Assembly: GCA_019747705.1 (NCBI GenBank)
Contig: JAIEQM010000121.1
Location: 1-38,636 of the forward strand
Direction of reading: 5' to 3'
DNA length: 38,636 bases
Origin: Chitinophagaceae bacterium
GTDB lineage: Bacteria; Bacteroidota; Bacteroidia; Chitinophagales; Chitinophagaceae
The position numbers were made by a program, and so were the translations under genes. Below, piece by piece: positions 23,035-32,356 of the stretch. The notes beneath the pieces are model-generated. The model searched no databases and was not told the DNA's origin. It was given only the letters and a program-made list of their open reading frames with translations. Numbering within the stretch: the first letter of the stretch is position 1; each line of letters begins with the position of its first letter.

Positions 23035-24861
23035 ATGAAACCATTTAGACGCATTTTTAAATATCTGGCCTCTTATAAGTTAAACATTGGCCTTTATTTT
23101 CTTTTCATTGTCTTGTCTATTCTTTTTTCTGTTGTATCGCTCAGTATGCTGGCACCTTTTCTTCAATTACTGTTTAAGAAAACAGAACTGGTATTAACAA
23201 AGCCGGAATTCACTCTTTCAGCAAAAAGCGTACTGGAAAATTTAAAATATTACATCAGCAACATCATACGTGAATCCAGCAAACCGGAAAAAGCACTTAC
23301 TTTTATCTGTGGCATCATTATCATATCTGTTTTGCTTAAGAACGTATTTCTCTATCTCTCCTACCGGGTGCTGGCACCAATGCGTAATGGCGTAATGACC
23401 AAACTCCGTGGCGATCTGTATGACAAAGTATTAAAGCTTCCAATCGGTTTTTTTTCTGAACAACGCAAAGGTGATTTAATTTCACGAATGAGTAATGATG
23501 CCAATGAAGTGGAATGGAGTGTAATGATGGCATTGGAAGCGCTTATTAAAGAACCCATCACCATTCTTGTTTTTTTAGGTATGATGGTTGCCATCAGCCC
23601 TAAGCTTTCATTATTCCTGTTTGTTTTTCTCCCTGTAACCGGGTTCATCATTGGGCGAGTAAGCCGCTCACTAAAAAAACAATCAACAGATGCACAGGAA
23701 AAAAATGGTCTTGTTATTTCTATTTTAGATGAAACGCTCACTGGCATTCGTGTTATCAAAGCATTTACTGCTGAAAAAATATTAGGTCAAAAGTTTCATA
23801 AAATGAACATTGATCTTAACCATTTACGCAATAAAATTAATTTCAGAAGAGATATGGCATCGCCGCTTTCTGAATTTTTGGGCGTACTGGTATTAAGTGC
23901 CGTACTATGGTTTGGCGGAAGGATGGTATTGGGTGGCCATGCAGACGGTTTAACTGATGATGGTTTTATCACCTACATTTTACTGTTCACACAAATTATT
24001 AACCCGGCCAAATCTTTATCCACTGCTTTTTACAATACCCGCCGTGGAAGCGCTGCCATTGAACGTATTGAAGAAATTTTAAACGCCCCGGTGGTGGTGG
24101 AAGAACAACCAGATGCAAAAGCCATCACCTCCTTTGAAAAAAGTATTGAGTTTAAAAATGTATCCTTTGCTTATAATGATACTGTTGTTTTACACAATAT
24201 CAATCTCACACTTGAAAAAGGAAAAACCATTGCATTAGTTGGTTCCAGCGGCAGTGGTAAAAGCACACTGGCTGATCTGGTGCCGAGGTTTCATGATGTG
24301 AGCAGTGGTGAAATTTTATTGGATGGCATCAACATCAAAGATTATTCGCTCAACAGTCTCCGCCAGCTTATGGGTATTGTAACACAGGAGCCGATTTTGT
24401 TTAATGATACTATTGCCGGCAACATTGCACTGAGTAAACCTGATGCCTCCAAAGCTGAAATTGAAAATGCCGCCAGGATTGCCAATGCACACAACTTTAT
24501 TGGCGATAAAGACAATGCCTACGATGATAATATTGGTGAACGTGGCAGTAAATTAAGTGGCGGCGAGCGCCAGCGGTTAACCATTGCACGTGCGGTATTA
24601 AAAAACCCGCCCATTTTAATTTTGGATGAAGCCACTTCGTCTCTCGACACAGAAAGTGAACGTTTGGTACAGGATGCCATTAATACATTGATGAAGGACC
24701 GAACCAGTTTGGTGATAGCTCACCGGCTTTCCACCGTTCGCCATGCAGATGAGATACTGGTTTTGAAAAAAGGTGAAATAGTGGAGCGTGGTACGCACGA
24801 CCAACTGGTAGCAAAAAATGGTTTTTACCGCCGCCTAGTAGAGATGCAGGAGGTGAAATAG
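23035..24861 (+). CDS. ABC exporter, MsbA-like (lipid A or multidrug type)
   Basis: A 608-residue half-transporter with fused membrane and ATPase domains. Six helices lie in residues 1-330. The ATPase has Walker A GSSGSGKST (403-411), signature LSGGE (507-511), Walker B ILILDEATS with D531/E532, and H563 in the H-loop (AHRLS). The overall shape and length fit MsbA and relatives that flip lipid A core, but drug exporters look similar. It is divergent from rbfA; a TTACTTTG sequence at 22966-22973 is a possible -7 region. A short AT stem follows the stop. Confidence 0.9.
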   Translation: MKPFRRIFKYLASYKLNIGLYFLFIVLSILFSVVSLSMLAPFLQLLFKKTELVLTKPEFTLSAKSVLENLKYYISNIIRESSKPEKALTFICGIIIISVLLKNVFLYLSYRVLAPMRNGVMTKLRGDLYDKVLKLPIGFFSEQRKGDLISRMSNDANEVEWSVMMALEALIKEPITILVFLGMMVAISPKLSLFLFVFLPVTGFIIGRVSRSLKKQSTDAQEKNGLVISILDETLTGIRVIKAFTAEKILGQKFHKMNIDLNHLRNKINFRRDMASPLSEFLGVLVLSAVLWFGGRMVLGGHADGLTDDGFITYILLFTQIINPAKSLSTAFYNTRRGSAAIERIEEILNAPVVVEEQPDAKAITSFEKSIEFKNVSFAYNDTVVLHNINLTLEKGKTIALVGSSGSGKSTLADLVPRFHDVSSGEILLDGINIKDYSLNSLRQLMGIVTQEPILFNDTIAGNIALSKPDASKAEIENAARIANAHNFIGDKDNAYDDNIGERGSKLSGGERQRLTIARAVLKNPPILILDEATSSLDTESERLVQDAINTLMKDRTSLVIAHRLSTVRHADEILVLKKGEIVERGTHDQLVAKNGFYRRLVEMQEVK

Positions 24862-25037
24862 GTATTTTTTTAGAAAAAACCGCTGAAACCTAAGCCAGTA
24901 AAGAAATTCCCCTATCTTTAACCTGTTAATGTGAATTCAGACAGCCTTTCTGAGCCAGGATTTTCTAATGTTTTGATTTTCCCACGGTTTTCAGTTGCTC
25001 ACCTGGTTCATGATTTTTGGGATTTAATTTTTATCAA

Positions 25038-25460
25038 GTGAACATTTACGTTGGAAACCTCTCCTGGTCAATGACGAACGAGGACCTCTCTGCACTTTTC
25101 GAACAATTCGGAACTGTAGCATCTGCCAAAATTCTTACTGACAAATTCTCCGGTCGCAGCAAAGGCTTTGGCTTTGTTGAAATGGAAAATGCTGAAGAAG
25201 CACAAGCTGCTATCAGCGGACTGAACGATACAGACGTTCAGGGTCGTAAGATTGTAGTTAATGAAGCACAGCCTAAGAAAGATGATGGCGGCGGCGGTGG
25301 CGGCTTTAAGAAGCGCAGCTTTGGCGGCGGCGGCGGCGGCGGTTACCGTGGTGGTAGCGGCGGCGGTGGCGGCTACAAAGGTGGCGGTGGCGGCGGCTAC
25401 AAAGGTGGCGGCGGTGGCGGCTACAAAGGTGGCGGCGGTGGTTATAACAGAGATTTTTAA
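25038..25460 (+). CDS. Glycine-rich RRM RNA-binding protein
   Basis: A 140-residue protein. The RRM domain (1-80) has RNP2 IYVGNL (3-8) and RNP1 KGFGFVEM (42-49). The tail from about 85 is a glycine-rich region with repeated GGGGYKGG units and a few arginines and lysines. This is the cyanobacterial/Bacteroidota type of small RNA-binding protein, often linked to cold or stress. The start is a GTG giving MNIYVGNLSW, the usual opening; a TTG seven codons earlier (25017) is less likely. The repeated GGCGGCTACAAAGGT DNA units can expand or contract. Confidence 0.9.
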   Translation: MNIYVGNLSWSMTNEDLSALFEQFGTVASAKILTDKFSGRSKGFGFVEMENAEEAQAAISGLNDTDVQGRKIVVNEAQPKKDDGGGGGGFKKRSFGGGGGGGYRGGSGGGGGYKGGGGGGYKGGGGGGYKGGGGGYNRDF

Positions 25461-25486
25461 TCACTTACCAGGTACAAATACATTTG

Positions 25487-25517
25487 AAATCCTTTCAGCA
25501 TTGAAAGGATTTTTTTA
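25487..25517 (+). terminator. Rho-independent terminator of the RNA-binding protein gene
   Basis: An 11-bp perfect stem (AAATCCTTTCA / TGAAAGGATTT) with loop GCAT, running into seven or more Ts, starts 27 nt after the stop codon. Confidence 0.9.
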
Positions 25518-26096
25518 TGGGCGAATCTTTTTTCTGTCATCCTGAACGCAGTGAAGGATCTCTTGATGAATTGCAGAAAGATGAATGGGTATTCAGGTAA
25601 TGTGATGTTGAGAGCGTTTTTATTATACTTGTTGATTGGCAAGGTGATCAACAAAGGGGGGGGAATTACTTTTAGCACTTTTCTGCTTTCAGTCTTTTTT
25701 TTAATAAACCATCTTTACAACAGTAATACCATTTAGATATTTAAACAAGACTTTATTCTAAATGGCAATGAAATTGTCATTTACTCTGCGTTCTCTTCCC
25801 TCTGCCCGCCCGGGTGAATCGTTCGGACGGGCGTGATTTCTTTTTTGCACGCTGAGAAGCTGAGTTTGCAGAGAAAAAAAAGCTTCGCATCAGCATAAAT
25901 TAAATGTCCAATTGATATGATACAACAATCATTAGAATGTTTTCTGTTGCATTGGAAACAGAAACTCAACAGGTGCTACACCCGCCCGGATGAATTATCC
26001 GTTCGGACGGGCAAAAACGACGCCATCAGTACATCAGCCGGTAACAAAATGGCTGTTTGTGTTTATGAGCAGGCAGTTATAAAATATATCAACCCA
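25518..26096. other. Gene-poor region with short repeats
   Basis: About 580 bp without a convincing gene. It holds GTCATCCTGAACGCAGTG at 25538, a motif that resembles a dispersed intergenic repeat seen in many genomes; a hairpin TTGTTGAT/ATCAACAA (25629-25654); a run of eight Gs (25656-25663); and two GC-rich hairpins described separately. No RNA gene was recognised. Confidence 0.6.
25804..26012. repeat. Pair of GC-rich palindromes
   Basis: Two related palindromes, 25804-25832 and 25981-26012, share GCCCGG-TGAAT ... CGTTCGGACGGGC. The second has four extra bases (TTATC) in the centre. The GC-rich arms are unlike the AT-rich surroundings. Only two copies are present in the window. Confidence 0.7.
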
Positions 26097-27068
26097 TCAG
26101 TCAAAACTCTGGTTACCCGTAGCTGCAATTTTCAGCAGGCGGTCAAATTGCTCCGGCGTTAAATCATTGTAGAAATAATAAATGGGGTCAAGTGGTGTTC
26201 CGTTTTTGTGTACTTCATAATGCAGGTGCGGACCGGTGCTTTTGCCGGTGCTGCCCACCCATCCAATTACTTCGCCCCGTCTTATTTTTTGCCCGGCTTT
26301 TACTTTTACCCGAACCATATGCCCGTATAAGGTTTCGTAACTGAACCCGTGATCAATTACAACATGGTTGCCATAACCGTTACCCGTGTTACCGGCCAGT
26401 TCCACTATACCATCTGCCGTGGCATAAACCGGTGAGCCCTGCGGCGCTGCAAAATCCAAACCGGCGTGCATCTTGGTGGTTTTATAAACAGGATCAATAC
26501 GGTATCCAAACCCGGAGGCAACCCGTGATAAATCTTTATTGCTCACCGGCTGTATAGCCGGCGTGGCGGCCAGCAGCGCTTCTTTGTTCTTTACCATATT
26601 ATCAATGGCGTCAAACGATTTGTTTTGTGCAAAGAGGCGGTTGCGCAGGTCTTTAATTTGCGAAATAATGGAACCGTTCAGTTCTTTATCCATTAAGCTT
26701 GCAATAAGACGTTGCTCCTGCTGCTCTTCCATCATTTTGGCACGGGCACTGTCGGGTATTGGGCTGGCTTCAAAAATAGAGCGGTACACCTGGTTATCCC
26801 GTTTTTCAATTTCCCGGAGCTGGCGGCTCATCTGTTGTATTTCCTGTTGCACAAGATCAAACCGGTCCTGCAGACGGTTATTTTCCAGCATCAGCTTTTC
26901 TTCATTGGCGCTGGGGAAATAGCGGTAAGCAATCTGCATAAACAGGAAACCGGCTACCGCCACCGCTGCTAAAAAACTAAACACACGCAGCAGTTTTACA
27001 CGAAACGGCGTAATAAGCTTTTCATAACGAAGCGTATTGGTATTATAGAAGTACTTTATTTTTTTCAT
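26097..27068 (-). CDS. M23 family metallopeptidase (cell-wall endopeptidase)
   Basis: A 323-residue membrane-anchored protein: cytoplasmic start, one membrane helix at about 27-47, a coiled coil (55-165), then the LytM/M23 domain. Zinc ligands are complete: H201-x3-D205 (MHAGLDFAAP), H250 (YGHM) and H281-L-H283 (GPHLHYEVH). This would cut peptidoglycan cross-links in the periplasm or activate another enzyme through its coiled coil, as for EnvC/MepM-type proteins. It is divergent from alaS with 230 bp between, including a promoter for alaS. Confidence 0.9.
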   Translation of the reverse strand: MKKIKYFYNTNTLRYEKLITPFRVKLLRVFSFLAAVAVAGFLFMQIAYRYFPSANEEKLMLENNRLQDRFDLVQQEIQQMSRQLREIEKRDNQVYRSIFEASPIPDSARAKMMEEQQEQRLIASLMDKELNGSIISQIKDLRNRLFAQNKSFDAIDNMVKNKEALLAATPAIQPVSNKDLSRVASGFGYRIDPVYKTTKMHAGLDFAAPQGSPVYATADGIVELAGNTGNGYGNHVVIDHGFSYETLYGHMVRVKVKAGQKIRRGEVIGWVGSTGKSTGPHLHYEVHKNGTPLDPIYYFYNDLTPEQFDRLLKIAATGNQSFD

Positions 27069-27217
27069 AATCCCCCGATGCCGGAAAGACAGTAATGAAC
27101 CCTCCGGTTAAAAAGAAACTGAATAATTCGTTTGTTCAATGGTGGTGATCAACAACCGTCAGCAAACAATCTGTAAACTTCACCTGCAACCAGTAACCTG
27201 AAACGGTTTACATGGCT

Positions 27218-27225
27218 TACCTTTG
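27218..27225 (+). promoter_or_regulatory. -7 box of alaS (TACCTTTG)
   Basis: A perfect TAnnTTTG on the plus strand. A CTG, one mismatch from TTG, lies 17 nt upstream (27198-27200). The predicted transcript start is about 65 nt before the alaS ATG. Confidence 0.5.
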
Positions 27226-27297
27226 CAGCCGTTTTGCAGGGGGAAACAAATATAGTCCCTTCTCCTGCAAAAATCAACCCAAAGCGATTTTTCAATT

Positions 27298-29913
27298 ATG
27301 ATAACTGCCGCCCAAATACGACAGCGATTTTTGGATTTTTTTGCCTCCAAACAGCACCAGATAGTGCCCAGCGCCCCCATTGTGGTGAAGAATGACCCCA
27401 CTTTGCTGTTTACCAATGCCGGTATGAACCAGTTTAAGGATTACTTCTTAGGAAATAAAAAACCGGAGAATACACGTATTGCTGATACGCAGAAATGTTT
27501 GCGGGTGAGCGGTAAACATAATGATCTTGAGGAAGTGGGTGTGGATACTTATCATCATACCATGTTTGAAATGCTGGGCAACTGGAGTTTTGGTGATTAC
27601 TTTAAAAAAGAAGCCATTGCCTGGAGCTGGGACTTACTTACAGAGGTGTACGGTATTTCTAAAGACCGCCTGTATGTAACCATTTTTGAAGGAGATGCTA
27701 AAGAAGGACTGCCCAGGGATGATGAAGCGTATAATGAATGGAAAAAAGTAATTGCTGAAGACAGAATACTGCTGGGTAATAAAAAAGATAATTTCTGGGA
27801 GATGGGTGATACGGGTCCATGCGGTCCCTGTACTGAAGTACATGTGGATTGCAGAACAGATGAAGAACGCAAAGCAGTGGATGGAAAAACATTGGTGAAC
27901 AATGATCATCCGCAGGTGATTGAAATTTGGAATAATGTGTTTATCCAGTTCAACCGGTTGAAAGATGGAAGCTTAGAACAACTTCCTGCAAAGCATGTAG
28001 ATACCGGAATGGGTTTTGAACGATTAACACGGGTGTTGCAAAACAAACAAAGCAATTACGATACAGATATTTTTACAGGCACCATTGCTGCAACTGAGAA
28101 AATTGTTGGACGAAAGTATGTTGGCGGTGATGGTAAAGAAAGTATTGCATTCAGGGTACTTGCTGATCATATCCGTGCTATTTCATTTACAATCGCTGAT
28201 GGTCAGTTGCCGGGCAATACAGGTGCAGGTTATGTCATTCGCAGGATTTTGAGAAGGGCCGTTCGTTATTATTATTCTTATTTAGATTACAAGCAACCTT
28301 TATTGTTTCAATTAGTTCCGGTATTGGCTGCACAGTTTGAACATGTGTTTCCTGAATTAAAAGCACAGGAAAGTTTTGTAGCTAAAGTGGTGAAGGAAGA
28401 AGAAGAAGCATTTTTGAGAACACTTGAAAAGGGTTTGAAAAGGATTGATGATATTATTACATCTGCAAGTGGTAGTGTAATTGCTGGTAAAGCAGCATTT
28501 GAATTATTTGATACTTATGGCTTTCCAATTGACTTAACACGCTTGATTGCAGCAGAAAATAAATTGAGTATTGATGAAAAAGGGTTTGAAGCAGCATTGA
28601 AAGAACAGAAAGACAGAAGCCGTGCCGCTACAACATTAGATACTGAAGATTGGATTGTATTAAAAGAAGCTGAAAACAAATTCATCGGTTATGATTCTTT
28701 GAAAACACAAGCTGATGTATTGAAATACCGCAAAGTAAAAGCTAAGGGAAAAGAGCATTATCAATTTGTATTAAGCCAAACTCCTTTTTATGCAGAGAGT
28801 GGCGGACAGGTTGGAGATAAAGGTGTTTTATTGTTTGATGGGGAAGCGGTGGAAGTAACTGATACTAAAAAAGATAATGACCTTATCATTCATTTTACGG
28901 ATGCGCTTCCTGCAGTTGTTTCATCAACTGCTGAAGCAAAAGTAAATGCAACGGTAAGAAAACAAACAGAACTCAATCACTCTGCCACACATCTCATGCA
29001 TGCTGCATTACGTACTGTACTGGGTACACATGTAGCACAAAAAGGAAGTTTGGTGAATGATGAATATTTGCGTTTCGACTTTTCACATTTTGCCAAAGTA
29101 ACGGATGAAGAACTGGCAAAGGTGGAAGCCATCGTTAATGAAAAAATAAGAGCCAATATTCCTGTAGTCATTAAATCCATGCCCAAAGAAGAAGCCATTG
29201 CTTTGGGTGCGATGGCATTGTTTGGCGAAAAATATGCGGATGTGGTGCGTGTGGTAATTATGGATCCTAACTATTCCATTGAATTATGCGGGGGTACGCA
29301 TGTGGGTTCAACAGGTGAAATTGGTTTCTTCAAATTTACCAGTGAAGGAGCAGTAGCAGCAGGTGTTCGTCGTGTGGAAGCAGTAACAGGTTTGGCTGCA
29401 GAAAAATATGTGAATGAACAATTGAATCAGTTTAACACCATACGGGCTTCTTTAAATAATCCAAAAGATATAAATAAGGCCATTGAAAGTTTACAAACAG
29501 AAAATACAGAACTGCGTAAAAGACTGGAAGGTTTGGAAGCACGTCAGCTTGTTGTTCTTCGCAATGAGTTGTTGCAGAAAGATGAAATTATCAACGGTGT
29601 AACCTTTATTGGTGATATTATTGAAGTGAGCAATGCAGATGCGCTCAAAAAGATTTGTTTTGATTTAAAAAATAATCTCAACGATTATGTAGCTGTGCTT
29701 TGCGCCAATATTGGCGGCAAGCCATTTGTTGCAGTTGGTATTTCTGAAACTGTTGCTGCTGCTAAAAACTTAGATGCAGGTAAAATCATTAAAGAACATA
29801 TTGCACCGCTCATTAAAGGCGGTGGTGGCGGACAAAAAACACTGGCTACAGCGGGAGGGCAGGATGCAAGTAAATTGCAAGCAGTGATTGAAAAGGTGAA
29901 AACTTTAATTTAA
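27298..29913 (+). CDS. alaS: Alanyl-tRNA synthetase
   Basis: An 871-residue class II synthetase of full length. The N-terminal catalytic domain opens ITAAQIRQRFLDFFASKQH and has the AlaRS block LFTNAGMNQFKDYFLG and TGPCGPCTEV. The editing domain has HSATH (H561, H565) and CGGTH (C664, H668), so misacylated Ser-tRNA or Gly-tRNA clearance is intact. The C-terminal DHHA1-like domain ends GGGGGQKTLATAGGQD. It charges tRNA-Ala with alanine. A candidate terminator-like MITE (29985) follows. Confidence 0.97.
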   Translation: MITAAQIRQRFLDFFASKQHQIVPSAPIVVKNDPTLLFTNAGMNQFKDYFLGNKKPENTRIADTQKCLRVSGKHNDLEEVGVDTYHHTMFEMLGNWSFGDYFKKEAIAWSWDLLTEVYGISKDRLYVTIFEGDAKEGLPRDDEAYNEWKKVIAEDRILLGNKKDNFWEMGDTGPCGPCTEVHVDCRTDEERKAVDGKTLVNNDHPQVIEIWNNVFIQFNRLKDGSLEQLPAKHVDTGMGFERLTRVLQNKQSNYDTDIFTGTIAATEKIVGRKYVGGDGKESIAFRVLADHIRAISFTIADGQLPGNTGAGYVIRRILRRAVRYYYSYLDYKQPLLFQLVPVLAAQFEHVFPELKAQESFVAKVVKEEEEAFLRTLEKGLKRIDDIITSASGSVIAGKAAFELFDTYGFPIDLTRLIAAENKLSIDEKGFEAALKEQKDRSRAATTLDTEDWIVLKEAENKFIGYDSLKTQADVLKYRKVKAKGKEHYQFVLSQTPFYAESGGQVGDKGVLLFDGEAVEVTDTKKDNDLIIHFTDALPAVVSSTAEAKVNATVRKQTELNHSATHLMHAALRTVLGTHVAQKGSLVNDEYLRFDFSHFAKVTDEELAKVEAIVNEKIRANIPVVIKSMPKEEAIALGAMALFGEKYADVVRVVIMDPNYSIELCGGTHVGSTGEIGFFKFTSEGAVAAGVRRVEAVTGLAAEKYVNEQLNQFNTIRASLNNPKDINKAIESLQTENTELRKRLEGLEARQLVVLRNELLQKDEIINGVTFIGDIIEVSNADALKKICFDLKNNLNDYVAVLCANIGGKPFVAVGISETVAAAKNLDAGKIIKEHIAPLIKGGGGGQKTLATAGGQDASKLQAVIEKVKTLI

Positions 29914-29984
29914 GTTGTTGAGACAAGAGCCAGGAAAAGACTAAATTTTAAAACCTGTATGTTCTAAAAAGGCTTCATAAAAAA

Positions 29985-30095
29985 AGAGGCTGTCTTAAAA
30001 GTCTGAGACAGCCTCTTTTTATTCGGTAAGGTGATGGAGAAAGTTTTCGTTTATGCGATTCTCAAAGCCTTCATTTTACTTTTAAGACAGCCTCT
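29985..30095. repeat. MITE-like element, copy A
   Basis: A 111-bp element bounded by perfect 18-bp terminal inverted repeats (AGAGGCTGTCTTAAAAGT). An inner arm (about 30006-30016) can pair with the left end to form an 11-bp hairpin followed by TTTTT, so the element may also act as a terminator between the convergent alaS and transketolase genes. It is 109 of 111 identical to copy B at 32954. No transposase is present; the ends recall those of insertion sequences of IS1182 or IS5 type, from memory only. Confidence 0.9.
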
Positions 30096-30119
30096 TTTTT
30101 TATCATAATTTATTTGATC

Positions 30120-30959
30120 TTAATAATCACCCAAACTTGTTTCACCCAATTGAGCCAGCGCTTTTGCCAACTGCTCATCATTGGGGGCAATGCCATGCCA
30201 TTCATGGCTGCCTTCCATAAAATCAACACCCTTACCCATTTGAGTTTTCATTAAATTCACAATGGGTTTGCCCTTGCCCACAAATGTTTTGGCCAGTTCC
30301 AACCCTGCAATCATTTGATCCATGTCATTACCATCTTCAATCACAAATGTTTCCCATCCAAATGCTTCAAATTTGGCTTTAAGATCGCCCAGGTTCATTA
30401 CTTTTTTGGTGGGGCCGTCAATTTGCTGGCCATTCCAGTCAACGGTTGCAATTAAATTGTCTAATTGATGATGGGCAGCAAACATCATGGCTTCCCAAAT
30501 TTGCCCTTCCTGCAACTCACCATCGCCATGAAGTGAGTAAACAAGATGGGGTTCTTTGTTCAGTTTTTTGGTATAAGCCGCACCAATAGCCACGCTCATA
30601 CCCTGCCCCAAAGAGCCCGAGGCAATACGCACACCCGGCAAATGCTCATGGGTGGTGGGGTGGCCCTGCAGGCGGGTATTGAGCCGGCGAAAAGTTTTTA
30701 ATTCATCCACCGCAAAATATCCGCTTCTTGCCAGGGTGGAATAATATACCGGGCTGATATGGCCATTGGAGAGCACAAATACATCCTCATTCTTTGCATC
30801 CATATCAAATTGAGTATTGTGTTTCAATACCTTAAAGTAGAGTGCGGTAAAGTATTCGGTACAACCCAATGATCCTCCGGGGTGCCCGCTCTGGCAGCCA
30901 TGAACCATACGTACAATATCACGGCGAATTTGGGTGGCTATTTCCTGTAGTTGGGGCAT
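30120..30959 (-). CDS. Transketolase, N-terminal subunit
   Basis: A 279-residue protein equal to the thiamine-diphosphate-binding half of transketolase. It has SGHPGGSLG (24-32) and the ThDP motif GDGELQEGQIWEAMM with GDG at 145-147 and N176 in ATVDWNGQQ. In organisms with split transketolase the C-terminal half (pyrimidine-binding domain) is usually the next gene; here the next thing downstream is a MITE-like element and the convergent alaS. The partner must be elsewhere. The pentose phosphate pathway role requires that partner. A -7 box lies 17 nt before the start. Confidence 0.92.
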   Translation of the reverse strand: MPQLQEIATQIRRDIVRMVHGCQSGHPGGSLGCTEYFTALYFKVLKHNTQFDMDAKNEDVFVLSNGHISPVYYSTLARSGYFAVDELKTFRRLNTRLQGHPTTHEHLPGVRIASGSLGQGMSVAIGAAYTKKLNKEPHLVYSLHGDGELQEGQIWEAMMFAAHHQLDNLIATVDWNGQQIDGPTKKVMNLGDLKAKFEAFGWETFVIEDGNDMDQMIAGLELAKTFVGKGKPIVNLMKTQMGKGVDFMEGSHEWHGIAPNDEQLAKALAQLGETSLGDY

Positions 30960-30976
30960 AATTTTAAAAATTGCGG

Positions 30977-30984
30977 CAAATCTA
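30977..30984 (-). promoter_or_regulatory. -7 box of the transketolase gene (TAGATTTG on minus)
   Basis: A perfect TAnnTTTG on the minus strand, 17 nt before the ATG. A CTG lies 20 nt further upstream as a possible -33. Confidence 0.45.
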
Positions 30985-31101
30985 ACAGAAAAAACTTGCG
31001 GCCGCAGGAAACTTTTTCAACAAAAATGGAATCTGGTAACCAAATAATAAATGATTATGCCTAATTAATGATACAATCTTTTATTATTTGCTTTATATGT
31101 T

Positions 31102-31109
31102 TAGCTTTG
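31102..31109 (+). promoter_or_regulatory. -7 box of the WecA-like gene (TAGCTTTG)
   Basis: A perfect TAnnTTTG ending 29 nt before the ATG at 31139. A well spaced -33 TTG is not seen. Confidence 0.4.
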
Positions 31110-31138
31110 CCCCTTACAGACCTTAAACCGTAAACTGC

Positions 31139-32278
31139 ATGGATCACCTTTTAACAGGTTCAGTTATAGCCTTTTTAATCACGTTCTCAGCTATACCCAT
31201 TATTATACGGGTGGCGGAAATGAAAAACCTGTTTGATATTCCTGATAACCGTAAAATTCATATAAGCCCCGTTCCATCTCTTGGTGGTATTGGCATTTTT
31301 GCAGGGTTTATCATGGGGTTGCTGCTGGCAGTGCCTGCAGGAGGTATTACCCTTCAATTCTTAACTGCTGCATTCCTTGTAATTTTCTTTGTAGGAATTA
31401 AAGATGATATTGTGGTGCTCACACCGCTTAAAAAATTTTTAGGCCAGTTTGTGGCCGCCACTATTTTGGTGTTTAAATGTGGTATTCTGATTGACAGTAT
31501 GTATGGTTTTATGGGCATACAGCAGTTGCCCTATTTCTTTAGTGTGGCCTTTACCTATTTTACCATTATTGTTATCATTAACTCTTTTAATTTGATTGAT
31601 GGGGTGGATGGCTTGGCTGGTTCTCTTGGTTTACTTACCACATCAGCATTCGGTATTTATTTTTTCCTGGCACAGGAATATATTTTTGCTGTGATGGCCT
31701 TTAGTATGGCCGGTGCATTACTGGCGTTCTTAATTTTTAATGTATCACCGGCTAAAATTTTTATGGGTGATACCGGGTCGCTTATACTGGGTATTGTCAA
31801 TGCTGCACTTGTAATAAAATTTATACAGGTGGCTTCCAATTCCGGAGGCAAATTGTATTTGCCATCAGCGCCTTCTGTTGGTTTTGCAATTTTGTTTTTA
31901 CCCTTATTTGATACGCTGCGCATTTTTACCTACCGCATCCTCTCAAGACGCTCCCCTTTTAGCCCCGACAGGAACCATGTACACCACCTGTTGCTGGAAA
32001 AAGGATGCAGTCATAACATGGTTACATTTTTGGCGGTAACCTTTAACATTATAATTATCGCACTCACTTTTATGGGGCGTTACCTTGGCAATACATTATT
32101 GCTGATGGGTTTGGTGAGTGTTGGTTTTTCCATCATTAGTTTGCTCATTTATACCAACAGAACCAAACGCCGCAAGCTGTTTCCGCTTTCATTTAAGAAA
32201 AACCTTGAAATTGAAACCAAGGTGATTACACTTAAAACCGGCACTTCCGGAATTGAAGCGGAAGAAATTGCTAAATAA
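31139..32278 (+). CDS. MraY-family glycosyltransferase (WecA/TagO-like)
   Basis: A 379-residue membrane enzyme with about 11 helices that transfers a sugar-1-phosphate (typically GlcNAc-1-P) to undecaprenyl phosphate. The catalytic aspartates are present: D89-D90 (GIKDD), the NLIDGVDGLAG block (151-161) and FMGDTGS (208-214, D211). A HVHH motif is at 280-283, and PSLGG (46-50) follows the first loop. The NLIDGVDGLAG and HVHH forms fit the WecA/TagO branch rather than MraY itself. It would start a surface glycan that the flippase at 18894 might export, though the genes are not linked. Confidence 0.9.
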   Translation: MDHLLTGSVIAFLITFSAIPIIIRVAEMKNLFDIPDNRKIHISPVPSLGGIGIFAGFIMGLLLAVPAGGITLQFLTAAFLVIFFVGIKDDIVVLTPLKKFLGQFVAATILVFKCGILIDSMYGFMGIQQLPYFFSVAFTYFTIIVIINSFNLIDGVDGLAGSLGLLTTSAFGIYFFLAQEYIFAVMAFSMAGALLAFLIFNVSPAKIFMGDTGSLILGIVNAALVIKFIQVASNSGGKLYLPSAPSVGFAILFLPLFDTLRIFTYRILSRRSPFSPDRNHVHHLLLEKGCSHNMVTFLAVTFNIIIIALTFMGRYLGNTLLLMGLVSVGFSIISLLIYTNRTKRRKLFPLSFKKNLEIETKVITLKTGTSGIEAEEIAK

Positions 32279-32309
32279 CTTCCGGGTATTGTTTTGGAGT
32301 TTCACTTTG

Positions 32310-32337
32310 TTGTGAAACAAGTATTTCATTAGGTTTG
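32310..32337 (+). promoter_or_regulatory. Promoter of frr (TTG-N17-TAGGTTTG)
   Basis: TTG at 32310-32312 and TAGGTTTG at 32330-32337 with 17-nt spacing: the best complete Bacteroidota promoter in the window. The -33 TTG overlaps a 7-bp inverted repeat, GTTTCAC/GTGAAAC (32299-32305 with 32312-32318), a possible operator. Confidence 0.65.
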
Positions 32338-32356
32338 CAGTTCTAAAAAATTACTT

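Noticed and set aside
25261..25545. Alanine-rich frame overlapping the RNA-binding protein gene
   Set aside because: The alanine runs come from reading the glycine-coding GGC repeats one base off.
25781..26012. Possible CRISPR from two spaced GC-rich repeats
   Set aside because: Only two imperfect copies with about 150 bp between them and no cas genes.
25917..26162. 81-codon plus-strand frame in the gene-poor patch
   Set aside because: Crosses a GC-rich palindrome and runs into the M23 gene on the other strand; no family or upstream box.
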